A stretch of 64,000 bases of DNA from Prochlorococcus sp. AG-409-M05 (GTDB lineage: Bacteria > Cyanobacteriota > Cyanobacteriia > PCC-6307 > Cyanobiaceae), in assembly GCA_003215435.1 (NCBI GenBank), contig QCKJ01000003.1, forward strand, positions 124,001 through 188,000, in the 5' to 3' direction. This document shows positions 41,808 through 51,797 of the stretch, one piece after another. The translations under genes and the position numbers were made by a program. Under the pieces are notes generated by a model. It did no database searches and was not told where the DNA came from. It was given only the letters and a program-made list of their open reading frames with translations. Each line of letters opens with the position of its first letter. Within the stretch, counting starts at the first letter, position 1.

Positions 41808-42803
41808 ATGGGGATCCCTCTGGAATCTAACAAGGAAGTTTTTGATGGAAATTCATCACAAACATCCTCACCGTCTACTTCAAGACGGCGTTTAGATAAA
41901 GCTCATCGACAAAGCGGTCGACTTGGAACTGATGCTATCGGGTTTTACTTGAGTAGCATTGGACGGGTGCCCTTGCTCACTCCTGCTGAGGAAATAGAGC
42001 TAGCTCATCATGTTCAATCAATGAAAGATCTTTTGGCGCTGCCGGAAGCAGAACATACGCCAAGACAACGCCACCAAATTCGGATGGGCAAGCGAGCAAG
42101 AGACAGGATGATGGCGGCCAACCTAAGGCTAGTTGTGAGTGTCGCTAAAAAGTACCAAAATCAAGGGCTCGAGCTTTTAGATCTTGTCCAAGAGGGCGCA
42201 ATTGGCTTAGAAAGAGCTGTGGATAAATTTGATCCTGCAATGGGATACAAATTTTCTACATATGCATACTGGTGGATTCGTCAGGGTATGACGCGTGCAA
42301 TTGATAACAGTGCAAGAACAATACGTTTACCTATTCATATCAGTGAAAAGCTATCCAAAATGAGACGGATCTCAAGGGAGCTTTCGCACCGATTAGGTCG
42401 ACAACCAAATCGACTGGAATTAGCTCATGCAATGGGCATAGAACCAAAAGACCTGGAAGATCTTGTTGCCCAAAGTGCACCATGTGCGTCTCTTGATGCA
42501 CATGCAAGAGGTGAAGAAGATAGAAGTACATTGGGTGAATTAATACCTGATCCAACTGGTGGAGAGCCGATGGAAGGTATGGATCGAAGTATCCAAAAAG
42601 AACATCTGGGCGGCTGGTTGTCTCAGTTAAATGAAAGAGAGCAAAAGATCTTGAAATTACGTTTTGGACTAGACGGTGAAGAGCCACTAACACTCGCTGA
42701 AATTGGACGGCAAATCAATGTCTCCAGAGAGAGAGTCAGACAACTTGAAGCAAAGGCTATTCTAAAACTAAGAGTTATGACTAACCATCAACAAGCTGCG
42801 TAA
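41808..42803 (+). CDS. Group 2 RNA polymerase sigma factor (SigB/SigD-like)
   Basis: A 331-residue sigma-70 protein with conserved regions 1.2 (AIGFYLSSIGRVPLLTPAEE), 2.1-2.4 (NLRLVVSVAKKYQNQGLELLDLVQEG, FSTYAYWWIRQGMTRAI), 3 and 4.2 (VSRERVRQLEAKAILKLR). The short spacer between 1.2 and 2.1 and the lack of region 1.1 mark a group 2 factor of the type cyanobacteria use for light, circadian or stress responses. Its start is set by the AGGAGG sequence noted at 41794. Confidence 0.93.
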   Translation: MGIPLESNKEVFDGNSSQTSSPSTSRRRLDKAHRQSGRLGTDAIGFYLSSIGRVPLLTPAEEIELAHHVQSMKDLLALPEAEHTPRQRHQIRMGKRARDRMMAANLRLVVSVAKKYQNQGLELLDLVQEGAIGLERAVDKFDPAMGYKFSTYAYWWIRQGMTRAIDNSARTIRLPIHISEKLSKMRRISRELSHRLGRQPNRLELAHAMGIEPKDLEDLVAQSAPCASLDAHARGEEDRSTLGELIPDPTGGEPMEGMDRSIQKEHLGGWLSQLNEREQKILKLRFGLDGEEPLTLAEIGRQINVSRERVRQLEAKAILKLRVMTNHQQAA

Positions 42804-42809
42804 AGCTAA

Positions 42810-43463
42810 TTGAATAATATCTACTCATCAATAGTAGTTATTGGATGGATAGCAACTGTCCTCTTTGGGGCGATTTTCTGTAAAAGAATTTGGCCCCATC
42901 AAAAAGAATTAAGTCGAAAAATAGTTCACATAGGAACAGGTCCAATTCTTCCCTTGGCTTGGTGGCTAGAAATTCCACAAAATTTGGCTGTTGGGATCGC
43001 CAGTTTAATAACAATATTACTTCTAATTAATAATCGATTAAGTCTTCTACCTGAAGTCGAATCTATAAAGCGGAAAAGCTATGGAACGGTGGCATACGGA
43101 TTGACCATCACTATTCTTTTAAGTATTTTTTGGCAAAAAAATCCTGAAATAGTGTGTATTGGTGTCCTAGTTATGGCTTTTGGTGATGGTCTCGCTGGAC
43201 TAATTGGACAAAATGTTTCTTCTCCTAAATGGAAAGTTTGGGGCCAAACAAAATCAATTGTAGGAACAATTACTTTAGCTTTAGTATCTTTTACTATCTT
43301 TGGAGTTTTCAACGAAATAACAGACGTCCATCTCAATTATCAACATTTATTAGCGATTACAATTGCAACAGTTGGTCTTGAGCAAATGAGTATGTGGGGC
43401 CTTGACAACCTCACTGTGCCAATAGGCGTTTCATTTGCTTGGGCTTGGTTGATTAGTCAATAA
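42810..43463 (+). CDS. Phytol/dolichol kinase-like membrane protein
   Basis: A 217-residue protein with about six membrane segments. SRKIVHIGTG near the N-terminus and the MAFGDGLAGLIG motif in the middle (CTP-kinase site of Sec59/VTE5 homologues) suggest phosphorylation of phytol freed from chlorophyll, supplying tocopherol or chlorophyll recycling. The start is TTG at 42810, six bases after the sigma-factor stop. The 3' end overlaps the convergent DAHP synthase gene by 11 bases. Confidence 0.8.
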   Translation: MNNIYSSIVVIGWIATVLFGAIFCKRIWPHQKELSRKIVHIGTGPILPLAWWLEIPQNLAVGIASLITILLLINNRLSLLPEVESIKRKSYGTVAYGLTITILLSIFWQKNPEIVCIGVLVMAFGDGLAGLIGQNVSSPKWKVWGQTKSIVGTITLALVSFTIFGVFNEITDVHLNYQHLLAITIATVGLEQMSMWGLDNLTVPIGVSFAWAWLISQ

Positions 43464-44526
43464 ATTCAAGATTTGAATGAGACAACTTAACAGCTGCAGC
43501 TAATTCATTAATTAGTCTTGAAGTAGTGCTTATATCAATGCATGCATCTGTAATGCTTTGACCATATACAAGCTCTGATAAATCAGATGGTATCTTTTGA
43601 TTCCCTTCAACGAGATGGCTTTCGAGCATTACTCCCATAATTTGACTAGATCCTTCTTTTATTTGCTTAGCAACCTCAGATAAGACATCAGCTTGACGTC
43701 GAAAATCTTTGTTTGAATTGTCATGACTGCAATCAATCATTAAGCGATCTACTAACTGTGCTTTAGCAAGCTCTGATGAAACTTCTTGTACTGCTTCTTT
43801 ATGATAATTACTTCCTTGTTTGCCACCTCTCAAAACCAAATGTCCATCAGGATTGCCTGTAGTACTAACTATGGAAGCGTGTCCTTCACTATTAATGCCT
43901 AAGAAATGATGAGGTCTTGATGCAGCCTGCATTGCATTAATTGCAATTCCTGCAGTCCCATCTGTACCATTTTTATATCCAATTGGCATGGATAATCCTG
44001 ACGCCATTTCACGATGAGTCTGACTTTCTGTTGTTCTCGCTCCAATTGCTGTCCAACTTATTAAATCTGCAATGTATTGAGGAACAACTGGATCCAACAA
44101 TTCAGTTGCCGTGGGCATTCCTTGACGAGCAAGCTCAAGAAGTAAGGTCCTAGCCCGCCGGAGTCCAGTATTGATGTCATAAGACCCATCCAAATGAGGA
44201 TCATTGATCAAGCCTTTCCAACCAACTGTCGTACGCGGTTTTTCAAAATAAACCCTCATAACAATCTCTAGCTGAGGAGAATATTTCTCTCGCAAAGGCT
44301 CTAATGCACAGGCATATTCTTTAGCGGCATCAACATCATGAACAGAACATGGTCCAACTATGACCAGTAGTCTCTGATCATCTCCTCGAAGGATTCGTTG
44401 AATATTGTTGCGAGCTGTTGAAACAGTTTTGATAGATACTGAGTCAATGGGTAAGTCACTGTGAAGCAATACAGGCGACACCAAAGGCCGTGTATCCACC
44501 ACATGTAAATCTGAAGTGGTGATCAT
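43453..44526 (-). CDS. aroF: 3-deoxy-7-phosphoheptulonate (DAHP) synthase, class I alpha
   Basis: A 357-residue enzyme for the first shikimate step (PEP plus erythrose 4-phosphate). Motifs: VGPCSVHDVDAAKEYA, MRVYFEKPRTTVGWKGLINDP, GARTTESQTHRE and RLMIDCSHDNSNK. This is the AroF/G/H type found in enterobacteria, commonly feedback-regulated by an aromatic amino acid; which one is not evident. The letter F is arbitrary among AroF/G/H. Gene products AroE and PabB elsewhere in the window lie on the same pathway. Confidence 0.94.
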   Translation of the reverse strand: MITTSDLHVVDTRPLVSPVLLHSDLPIDSVSIKTVSTARNNIQRILRGDDQRLLVIVGPCSVHDVDAAKEYACALEPLREKYSPQLEIVMRVYFEKPRTTVGWKGLINDPHLDGSYDINTGLRRARTLLLELARQGMPTATELLDPVVPQYIADLISWTAIGARTTESQTHREMASGLSMPIGYKNGTDGTAGIAINAMQAASRPHHFLGINSEGHASIVSTTGNPDGHLVLRGGKQGSNYHKEAVQEVSSELAKAQLVDRLMIDCSHDNSNKDFRRQADVLSEVAKQIKEGSSQIMGVMLESHLVEGNQKIPSDLSELVYGQSITDACIDISTTSRLINELAAAVKLSHSNLEFID

Positions 44527-44661
44527 TTCACCTTAATGAATGCCACTCAGGTTAGGAAAGATGCAAGCTTAAGGCAGGGCTTAATCTAATTTCACGACCT
44601 ATCTACAACAAATAGAGCCCCCAAACAAAGCAAAAGGGTAACTAATCAACACTTCAGGACA

Positions 44662-47268
44662 TTGAGCATGCTAAGTGCCTATCGCCAACTTGCTGCAGAA
44701 AGAGAAGCTTTGGGAATTCCCCCACTTCCATTAACTGCAGAACAAACTCAAGCGCTTACAAGACTCCTACAAGACCCACCGCTTGGGGAGGACCAGTTTT
44801 TACTTGATCTGCTAAGGAATCGGATACCACCAGGTGTAGATGAGGCTTCATATGTAAAAGTCAGCTGGTTAAGCTCCATAGCTGACCAAAAAAAACACAG
44901 CCCATTAGTGACTCCAATAGAAGCGACAGAACTTTTAGGAACAATGATCGGTGGTTATAACGTAGGGGTACTTATTGAATTACTGAAAAACAATGATGAA
45001 GACCTTGCAAATTGTGCAGCTAATGGTCTAAGCAAAACCTTACTTGTCTACGACGCTTACAACGAAATAATTGATCTTGCAAAAGCTAATCGATTCGCAA
45101 AAAAAGTTATACAAAGTTGGGCAAATGCGGAATGGTTCACCTCTAGACCAACACTTGCAAAAGAAATCACAGTAACTGTTTTTAAAGTCGAAGGAGAGAC
45201 AAATACAGACGACCTTTCGCCAGCCACTCACGCGACTACAAGGCCAGATATTCCTCTTCATTCTCTTGCAATGTTAGAAACTAGAGCCCCAGATGGTTTA
45301 GAAGATATAAAAAGATTAAAAGAGAAAGGCTATCCAATTACTTACGTTGGAGATGTTGTAGGTACTGGAAGTTCGCGTAAATCAGCTATAAATTCAATGC
45401 TTTGGCATATTGGCAATGATATTCCTTATGTGCCAAATAAGCGTAATGGAGGAATTATCCTTGGAGGGAAAATAGCTCCTATTTTTTTCAATACAGCAGA
45501 GGATTCAGGCTCTCTACCTATTGAATGCGACGTAAGTAGACTAAAAAGCGGTGATGTAATAACAATTAAGCCTCAAAAGGGAACAATTGAAATAGCTAAA
45601 GGAGAAAAAAATGAAGGAGAAATTATAGCCACCTTTGAGCTTAAACCAATCACAATTAATGATGAAGTTCGCGCCGGTGGACGCATACCTCTGATGATTG
45701 GCAGAGCATTAACAGATAAAGTACGGGCTCTTCTTGGTGTAGAGCCTTCTGACATATTCATTCGTCCTAATGTCTCAAATGAAGAGAAAAAAGGGTTTAC
45801 CCAAGCCCAAAAAATTGTTGGCCGTGCATGTGGTTTGCCAGGGATAAGGCCAGGAACAAGTTGTGAACCTCTAATAACAACTGTTGGAAGTCAAGACACA
45901 ACAGGGCCAATGACAAGAGACGAGATGAAAGAGCTTGCTTGCTTAGGTTTTTCGGCAGATTTAGTAATGCAAAGCTTCTGTCATACAGCCGCTTATCCGA
46001 AGCCTGTAGACCTACAAACACAAAAAGAACTCCCTGATTTCTTTGAGGAACGAGGGGGAGTAGCGCTCCGCGCTGGAGACGGAATTATTCATAGTTGGTT
46101 AAATCGAATGCTCTTGCCTGACACTGTTGGAACTGGGGGAGATAGCCATACTCGATTTCCACTAGGAATCTCTTTCCCTGGAGGTTCAGGAGTAGTTGCG
46201 TTTGCTGCTGCAATTGGAGCTATGCCTCTAGACATGCCTGAATCTGTATTAATTAGCTTTAGTGGTTCACTTCAACCTGGCATCACCCTTCGGGATGTAG
46301 TTAATGCAATCCCATGGATGGCAATTCAAAAAGGATTACTCAGTACAGATACAACCAACAAAATCAATATCTTCAACGGAAGAATAATGGAGATTGAAGG
46401 GTTACCAGATTTAAAGCTTGAACAAGCTTTTGAATTAACTGATGCAAGCGCTGAACGCTCTTGCGCAGGGTGCACAATCAAACTCTCAGAAAAAACCACA
46501 AGTGAGTACTTACAAAGCAATGTGGCATTGCTAAAAAACATGATCGCGAGAGGCTACAAAGACCCCAAAACACTTGCCCGAAGAATCAAAGCAATGGAAG
46601 CTTGGATAGCAAAACCACAATTGATCAGTGCCGATTCAAATGCAAGCTATGCAGGCATCATCAATATCAATCTAGACAAATTAGAAGAACCTGTTCTGGC
46701 ATGTCCAAATGATCCAGATAATGTGAAATTACTCAGTGATGTTGCAGGAGATTCAATTCAAGAAGTTTTCATTGGATCATGCATGACAAATATTGGCCAT
46801 TATCGAGCTGCTGCAAAAATTCTTGAAGGCGCTGGTACTAGCAAAGCAAAGCTATGGGTATGTCCACCTACAAGAATGGATGAAGCAATGCTCAAAAAAG
46901 AAGGATATTACAAAATCTTTGAGCAAGCTGGTAGTCGAATGGAAATGCCAGGATGCTCTTTATGCATGGGGAATCAAGCGCGAGTTGCAGATAACGCAAC
47001 CGTATTTTCGACAAGTACTCGAAATTTCAATAACCGCTTAGGGAAAGGAGCCCAGGTATATCTCGGAAGTGCTGAACTTGCAGCCGTTTGTGCACTGTTA
47101 GGACATATCCCTACCGTTGAAGAATATAAATCTATTGCAGCGGAGAAAATTGAATCTATTTCTTCCGAGCTATATCGCTATCTGAATTTTAATCAAATAC
47201 CCGGATTTGAGGATGAAGGTCGAATAATTAGTAGCTCATTAGAAGCTGAAGTCTTGCAAAACCTTTAA
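44662..47268 (+). CDS. acnB: Bifunctional aconitate hydratase 2 / 2-methylisocitrate dehydratase
   Basis: An 868-residue AcnB with the N-terminal HEAT-like domain (RQLAAEREALGIPPLPL), the swivel domain (EGETNTDDLSPATHA) and catalytic core. 4Fe-4S ligands are visible in SCAGCTIKL (about residue 601) and CSLCMGNQARV (about 764), and GDSHTRFPLGISFPGGSG is a substrate-binding stretch. It isomerises citrate to isocitrate, giving 2-oxoglutarate for nitrogen assimilation. Confidence 0.97.
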   Translation: MSMLSAYRQLAAEREALGIPPLPLTAEQTQALTRLLQDPPLGEDQFLLDLLRNRIPPGVDEASYVKVSWLSSIADQKKHSPLVTPIEATELLGTMIGGYNVGVLIELLKNNDEDLANCAANGLSKTLLVYDAYNEIIDLAKANRFAKKVIQSWANAEWFTSRPTLAKEITVTVFKVEGETNTDDLSPATHATTRPDIPLHSLAMLETRAPDGLEDIKRLKEKGYPITYVGDVVGTGSSRKSAINSMLWHIGNDIPYVPNKRNGGIILGGKIAPIFFNTAEDSGSLPIECDVSRLKSGDVITIKPQKGTIEIAKGEKNEGEIIATFELKPITINDEVRAGGRIPLMIGRALTDKVRALLGVEPSDIFIRPNVSNEEKKGFTQAQKIVGRACGLPGIRPGTSCEPLITTVGSQDTTGPMTRDEMKELACLGFSADLVMQSFCHTAAYPKPVDLQTQKELPDFFEERGGVALRAGDGIIHSWLNRMLLPDTVGTGGDSHTRFPLGISFPGGSGVVAFAAAIGAMPLDMPESVLISFSGSLQPGITLRDVVNAIPWMAIQKGLLSTDTTNKINIFNGRIMEIEGLPDLKLEQAFELTDASAERSCAGCTIKLSEKTTSEYLQSNVALLKNMIARGYKDPKTLARRIKAMEAWIAKPQLISADSNASYAGIININLDKLEEPVLACPNDPDNVKLLSDVAGDSIQEVFIGSCMTNIGHYRAAAKILEGAGTSKAKLWVCPPTRMDEAMLKKEGYYKIFEQAGSRMEMPGCSLCMGNQARVADNATVFSTSTRNFNNRLGKGAQVYLGSAELAAVCALLGHIPTVEEYKSIAAEKIESISSELYRYLNFNQIPGFEDEGRIISSSLEAEVLQNL

Positions 47269-47274
47269 AAGTTC

Positions 47275-48648
47275 ATGGAAAACAAAAATCCAAGACAAGA
47301 ATCTAATAAAAGCATACGAAAGCTCCTACAAAAAAATTGGCTAAGAGTTGTTTTAGCTCTTGTTTTAACAGGCTTAGGAGCTGCACTAACTGGCGTTTTA
47401 TTCAAAGCTGGTGTTCATTTACTTGATGAATGGCGCCTAACACTTTTAAAACAATTACCTGCATGGTTTGTCTTACCAGCACTTGGAGGTCTTGGTGGTT
47501 TTATATCAGCCACATTAATTTCTAAACTTTCACCATCTGCAGGAGGTTCAGGGGTTAGTCACATTATGGCTTTTCTCCGACATCGGACTGTGCCAATGGG
47601 ACTAAGGGTTGGTCTTGTAAAGCTTGCTGCAGGAATACTTGCTATTGGTAGCGGATTTCCACTTGGGCCAGAAGGACCATCCGTTCAAATGGGAGGATCA
47701 GTTGCTTGGAAAATGGCACAATGGCTAAAAGCTCCTATAGCCTTTCGAAGAGTCATTGTCGCAGCAGGAGGGGGTGCGGGAATAGCAGCAATTTTTAGCG
47801 CTCCAATAGGAGGCTTTATCTACGCAATTGAAGAACTTCTCAATTCAGCCAGACCAGTCGTACTGTTATTAGTAGTCGTTACTACCTTTTGGGCAGATAC
47901 TTGGGCAGATGTTCTACAAAATATAGGTCTTAATCAGGGTGCTGGAGGATACGATACAAACTTAGGGTTTCAACTTGAGCGTGAATACACCCCATTAGTT
48001 CACTTTCTTCCGATTGATCTTGGATACCTAATTGTATTAGGAATAGTTGTTGGTTTTTTAGCAGAGTTGTATTGCCGATATGTTTTAACAATGCAGAAAA
48101 AAGGCAACAAGTGGTTTGGGGACAAACTAGTTTTACGTATGGTAATTAGTGGTGTATTACTTGGGTGCACATACGCTTGTCTGCCAAAAGAGTTTCACCA
48201 TTTAGGTGAGCTACAAAAAGTAATAGCAGGGGGAGATGCAAGTATTTCTTTAGCAATTTGCACTTTTATTGTCCTATTCTTTAGCACTGGACTTGCAGCA
48301 GCTTCTGGCGCTCCTGGTGGATTATTTTACCCAATGTTAACTCTAGGGGGTTCAATAGGTTTAGCTTGTGGAATATGGGTTGAAGCATTAACAGGGCACG
48401 TACCAAGTACATATATTTTTGCTGGAATGGGGGCATTTATTTCTGCCTGTTCAAGGACTCCTATAACAGCAATGTTTCTAGCATTTGCACTTACCAAAAA
48501 TCTTCTTATCCTAAAACCAATACTTATTTCTTGTATTGCAAGTTTTCTAATTGCTCGATTATTCAATGAACATTCTATCTATGAACGTCAAATAGATATT
48601 GAGTACAATGATGGAAAACATAGAAAAGCTTTAATACACAATAAATAA
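47275..48648 (+). CDS. ClC-type chloride channel / H+ antiporter
   Basis: A 457-residue ClC protein with the selectivity-filter sequences GSGFPLGPEGPSVQ (containing the gating Glu, about residue 133) and AIFSAPIGGFIYAIEE (the second, proton-path Glu). The EriC-like GREGP is GPEGP here. Presence of both glutamates favours a Cl-/H+ exchanger rather than a channel. It begins six bases after acnB and is probably co-transcribed with it. Other anions such as fluoride are less likely given the filter. Confidence 0.9.
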   Translation: MENKNPRQESNKSIRKLLQKNWLRVVLALVLTGLGAALTGVLFKAGVHLLDEWRLTLLKQLPAWFVLPALGGLGGFISATLISKLSPSAGGSGVSHIMAFLRHRTVPMGLRVGLVKLAAGILAIGSGFPLGPEGPSVQMGGSVAWKMAQWLKAPIAFRRVIVAAGGGAGIAAIFSAPIGGFIYAIEELLNSARPVVLLLVVVTTFWADTWADVLQNIGLNQGAGGYDTNLGFQLEREYTPLVHFLPIDLGYLIVLGIVVGFLAELYCRYVLTMQKKGNKWFGDKLVLRMVISGVLLGCTYACLPKEFHHLGELQKVIAGGDASISLAICTFIVLFFSTGLAAASGAPGGLFYPMLTLGGSIGLACGIWVEALTGHVPSTYIFAGMGAFISACSRTPITAMFLAFALTKNLLILKPILISCIASFLIARLFNEHSIYERQIDIEYNDGKHRKALIHNK

Positions 48649-48709
48649 GCATGACAAATGTTAAATCTAGGATTGAAATTAATGAGTTTAATCATGACTC
48701 TATTTGCAT

Positions 48710-48713
48710 GGAG
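48710..48713 (+). promoter_or_regulatory. Shine-Dalgarno-like GGAG before a CTG start
   Basis: GGAG ends eight bases before CTG 48722, which opens the only frame matching the radical SAM protein. No ATG, GTG or TTG occurs in that frame until 48968, so this site is the main evidence for CTG initiation. Confidence 0.55.
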
Positions 48714-48721
48714 ATTAAACA

Positions 48722-50347
48722 CTGAAGAACGAAACTCTACTTTTTAATCCAAGCCTCCCTAAACAAGAAGCACTAAAAACTATTCTTGCATTTCCAAGTA
48801 CATACTCAGTTGGTATTACTAGTCTCGGATATCAACTAATATGGGCAACTCTTGCAAAAAGAAAAGATGTCGATGTAAGGCGAGTCTTCACTGATCTACA
48901 AGAAACCATCCCAAGAAGATGCGATCTTTTCGGGATCTCTCTAAGTTGGGAACTCGATGGACCAGTATTGCTAGAGCTATTAGAACAGCAAAGGATACCT
49001 ATATGGAGTCATGAAAGAAAGAATAATGACCCAATAGTGTTCGGTGGAGGTGCAGTTCTAACGGCAAACCCGGAACCATTCGCACCGTTTCTAGATGTGG
49101 TCTTAATGGGAGATGGTGAGGAAGTACTGCCCAAGTTTATCGAAATTATTCAAGAAACAAAAAATGAAGAAAAGTATTTCCGGCTCAAAGAGCTAGCAAA
49201 AATTCCTGGTATTTATATTCCATCATTTTATAAACCAATATATAACTCAGATGGACAATTACTCTCTATCAAGACAATTGAAAATGACATACCCAAGTCA
49301 GTTAGCAAACAAACCTGGAATGGCAACCTAACTCACTCTCAAGTCATTACACCAGATGCTGTATGGCCAAATATCCACATGGTTGAAGTAGTTCGAAGCT
49401 GTCCCGAAATGTGCCGTTTTTGCCTAGCAAGTTATTTAACACTTCCCTTTAGATACCCGTCAGTAACCAACGAATTAATACCTGCAATAGAAAAAGGGTT
49501 GAAAGTCACAAAAAGATTAGGTCTATTAGGTGCATCTGTAACTCAACACCCTGAATTTCCAGATTTAATTCAATGGCTTAATGAAGATTGCTTGCAGGAA
49601 ATTCGCTTGAGCATAAGTTCTGTAAGAGCATCAACCGTCAATCCAGAACTCACAAAGGTTCTAAAAAAACATGGGAGTAAGTCAATCACAATCGCGCTCG
49701 AAAGCGGAAGCGAGCGGCTCCGAAATGTAATCAACAAAAAACTATCTACTGAAGAAATTTTTACAGCAGCAAAAAATGCCAAAGAAGGCGGCTTAAAGCA
49801 CCTAAAGCTATATGGAATGGTTGGAATACCAACAGAAAGCGAAGAGGATGTTGAAGAAACAGCTGACCTTCTTTTAAAAATCAAACAAAAAACACCAGGT
49901 CTAAGGCTCACACTTGGGGTAAGTACGTTTATACCAAAAGCACAAACTCCCTTCCAATGGAATGGTGTACAAACAGACGCTCAAAAACGGCTCAAAATTT
50001 TGAACAAGCGTCTAAAACCAAAAGGAATTGAACTTAGAGCAGAAAGTTATCGGTTGAGCCTTATACAAGCATTGATATCCCGCAGCGATCGTCGCTTAGC
50101 AAGAGTCATTGCACTGCTTCGCGGAACAGAAAACAGCTTAGGAGAATGGAAGAAAGCTTACAAAACCATAAGTGAAGAAGAGAACACATCTCTAACGACT
50201 CTGAAGAGTACCCTTGCACCACTGCCAAGATGGGAAGAAGTTATTCATGAGAATTGGCAAGCAGAAAAAGTTTTACCCTGGACTCATCTGCAAGGTCCTG
50301 TAGATGAAAGCTTACTAATAAAACATCAAAAAAGATCTATAACCTGA
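48722..50347 (+). CDS. B12-binding-domain-like radical SAM protein, probable CTG start
   Basis: A radical SAM enzyme of about 541 residues. The 4Fe-4S motif is CPEMCRFC (CxxxCxxC, about residue 226) after VEVVRS. The N-terminus resembles the B12-binding-like domain of this family: ILAFPSTYSVGITSLGYQ, DLFGISLSWELDG and VFGGGAVLTANPEP. This part is in frame from 48722 but contains no ATG, GTG or TTG; a start at TTG 48968 would delete 82 family-like residues. A CTG at 48722 with GGAG upstream is the best start. An in-frame TAA sits at 48716. Substrate unknown; family members are often annotated only as Fe-S oxidoreductases. Confidence 0.85.
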   Translation: MKNETLLFNPSLPKQEALKTILAFPSTYSVGITSLGYQLIWATLAKRKDVDVRRVFTDLQETIPRRCDLFGISLSWELDGPVLLELLEQQRIPIWSHERKNNDPIVFGGGAVLTANPEPFAPFLDVVLMGDGEEVLPKFIEIIQETKNEEKYFRLKELAKIPGIYIPSFYKPIYNSDGQLLSIKTIENDIPKSVSKQTWNGNLTHSQVITPDAVWPNIHMVEVVRSCPEMCRFCLASYLTLPFRYPSVTNELIPAIEKGLKVTKRLGLLGASVTQHPEFPDLIQWLNEDCLQEIRLSISSVRASTVNPELTKVLKKHGSKSITIALESGSERLRNVINKKLSTEEIFTAAKNAKEGGLKHLKLYGMVGIPTESEEDVEETADLLLKIKQKTPGLRLTLGVSTFIPKAQTPFQWNGVQTDAQKRLKILNKRLKPKGIELRAESYRLSLIQALISRSDRRLARVIALLRGTENSLGEWKKAYKTISEEENTSLTTLKSTLAPLPRWEEVIHENWQAEKVLPWTHLQGPVDESLLIKHQKRSIT

Positions 50348-51689
50348 CTAGCTGACGTTCTTCTGCAGGAAGAATCATGCAACGCAAGCCAGCCAAAAGA
50401 ATCCACCCTGCAATATTCAAACGGCTATCAAAAGAAGGAATATCAGTACCATGAATGACAATTAGTATGAGACTTGACGTCCACCAAGCCCTATCAAAAG
50501 CGTTAAAAGATACACCTTCTGCTAAAAGTACTCCACGTCTTAAAGCCATTATAAGTAGAGCAAGAGCTGTTCCTACCACACAAATAGAAGCTGGGATACC
50601 ATGACTGACCGATAATTCCAGAGGAAGATTATGGGGGTGTCCAAACCAATTAGAGGTAATTGTGTAATAAAGAACTGGAAAAGCAGCTGCACCCCAACCC
50701 AACCAAGGCCGTTCAGCTATGAGAGTTAATGCAAAACCCCACTGACTCAGTCTCGTTTGAGAAAATGTTCGTTCTTCTGCATAACGAATATCGGTTAAAC
50801 GAGCCCAAATGTTATCTGGCACAAACTTGCGTGCCAATGACTGCAAGTTTGAATCAATTCCTGGTAAAGATGCGAGTGTCACAGGTACCAAAACAAAAGC
50901 CATTAATGGGAGTATTAACAACCAGCGAGACGGTCCTAAAACAAATGGAAGCGCAAGAATTAAACCACCCCAAGCGTTCCTAGAATCAGTCAAAACTAAA
51001 GCAGTAACTATCGAAATAGCTAAAATCAAAACCAACATACGTTGAGATTTCTTCAAGCTTGGTTGCACTAAACATGCCAAGCTAAAAGGCCAAACAAAAG
51101 CCAACCAGGTACCTGCAATATTTGCATAATCAAAAAGACCGGACAACCTACCCATAGGTTGTCCTCCAGGAGCAACAAACCAAACAATTAATCCATCGAA
51201 AATCTGCCATGGACCTTCCCAACCAAGCCAAAGTTGACCAAAACCTGTAATAAGAACAGGTACTGTTCCAGCAACAAACCAAGCAGCACATCTAGTACGC
51301 GAAAAACTATTCATTAAATAAGGCTGCAATGCCCAAAATGCCCAAAAAAATGGCAACCAATTAGCTAATCCAACCCATGCAGTCCATCCGGAATAAGCAA
51401 AGAAAGAACCACAAAGCATGAAAATACCAGCAACTAAAAACGGCCAATTCCAGCGATCGCGCAAAAATGGTTCTGTACGGGACCGACTACCTAAAACCAT
51501 TGATATCAATAGAAAGATGCCTGCCAAAAAAGCACTCGAAGGCAAAAAAAACAGACTCAACTGAAAAGCAGCCCAGCCAAATTGAAATGCTCCAGGAGGA
51601 CAAGCTCCACTCAATCTTTTCAACAGAGTCATGCAAAAACAGCCGCACAACCGCGGTAAACCATTACCTGCCTTCGCAGAGGAATTCAT
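50337..51689 (-). CDS. O-antigen ligase/polymerase-like (Wzy_C) membrane protein
   Basis: A 450-residue protein with ten or more hydrophobic segments and a large periplasmic loop between about residues 280 and 360 containing RLTDIRYAEERTFSQTRLSQW, followed by WLGWGAAAFPVLYY and the FGHPHNLPLEL motif seen in O-antigen ligase and IctB-type proteins. Cyanobacterial members were once called inorganic carbon transporters (IctB); polysaccharide ligation is now considered likely. The tail overlaps the radical SAM gene by 11 bases. A start at ATG 51632 is possible. Confidence 0.8.
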   Translation of the reverse strand: MNSSAKAGNGLPRLCGCFCMTLLKRLSGACPPGAFQFGWAAFQLSLFFLPSSAFLAGIFLLISMVLGSRSRTEPFLRDRWNWPFLVAGIFMLCGSFFAYSGWTAWVGLANWLPFFWAFWALQPYLMNSFSRTRCAAWFVAGTVPVLITGFGQLWLGWEGPWQIFDGLIVWFVAPGGQPMGRLSGLFDYANIAGTWLAFVWPFSLACLVQPSLKKSQRMLVLILAISIVTALVLTDSRNAWGGLILALPFVLGPSRWLLILPLMAFVLVPVTLASLPGIDSNLQSLARKFVPDNIWARLTDIRYAEERTFSQTRLSQWGFALTLIAERPWLGWGAAAFPVLYYTITSNWFGHPHNLPLELSVSHGIPASICVVGTALALLIMALRRGVLLAEGVSFNAFDRAWWTSSLILIVIHGTDIPSFDSRLNIAGWILLAGLRCMILPAEERQLVRL

Positions 51690-51785
51690 ACAATTCAGTT
51701 TAAAGCCTATTTTTTCCCAAATGAAGTAGATGAAAAGACATCTAAAATAGGTATCAAATAATGTTTAATATCAAAAACATATCTT

Positions 51786-51790
51786 AAAGG
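51786..51790 (+). promoter_or_regulatory. Shine-Dalgarno-like AAAGG before a CTG start
   Basis: AAAGG ends seven bases before CTG 51798, which begins the frame encoding the FAD-binding N-terminus of the oxidase. No conventional start codon lies in the frame between the upstream stop at 51759 and 51882. Confidence 0.5.
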
Positions 51791-51797
51791 TTCTCAA

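Noticed and set aside
48722-48968. Frameshift or sequencing error splitting the radical SAM gene
   Set aside because: The upstream frame is continuous with the main frame and starts just where the homologous N-terminus is expected, so a start-codon explanation is simpler.
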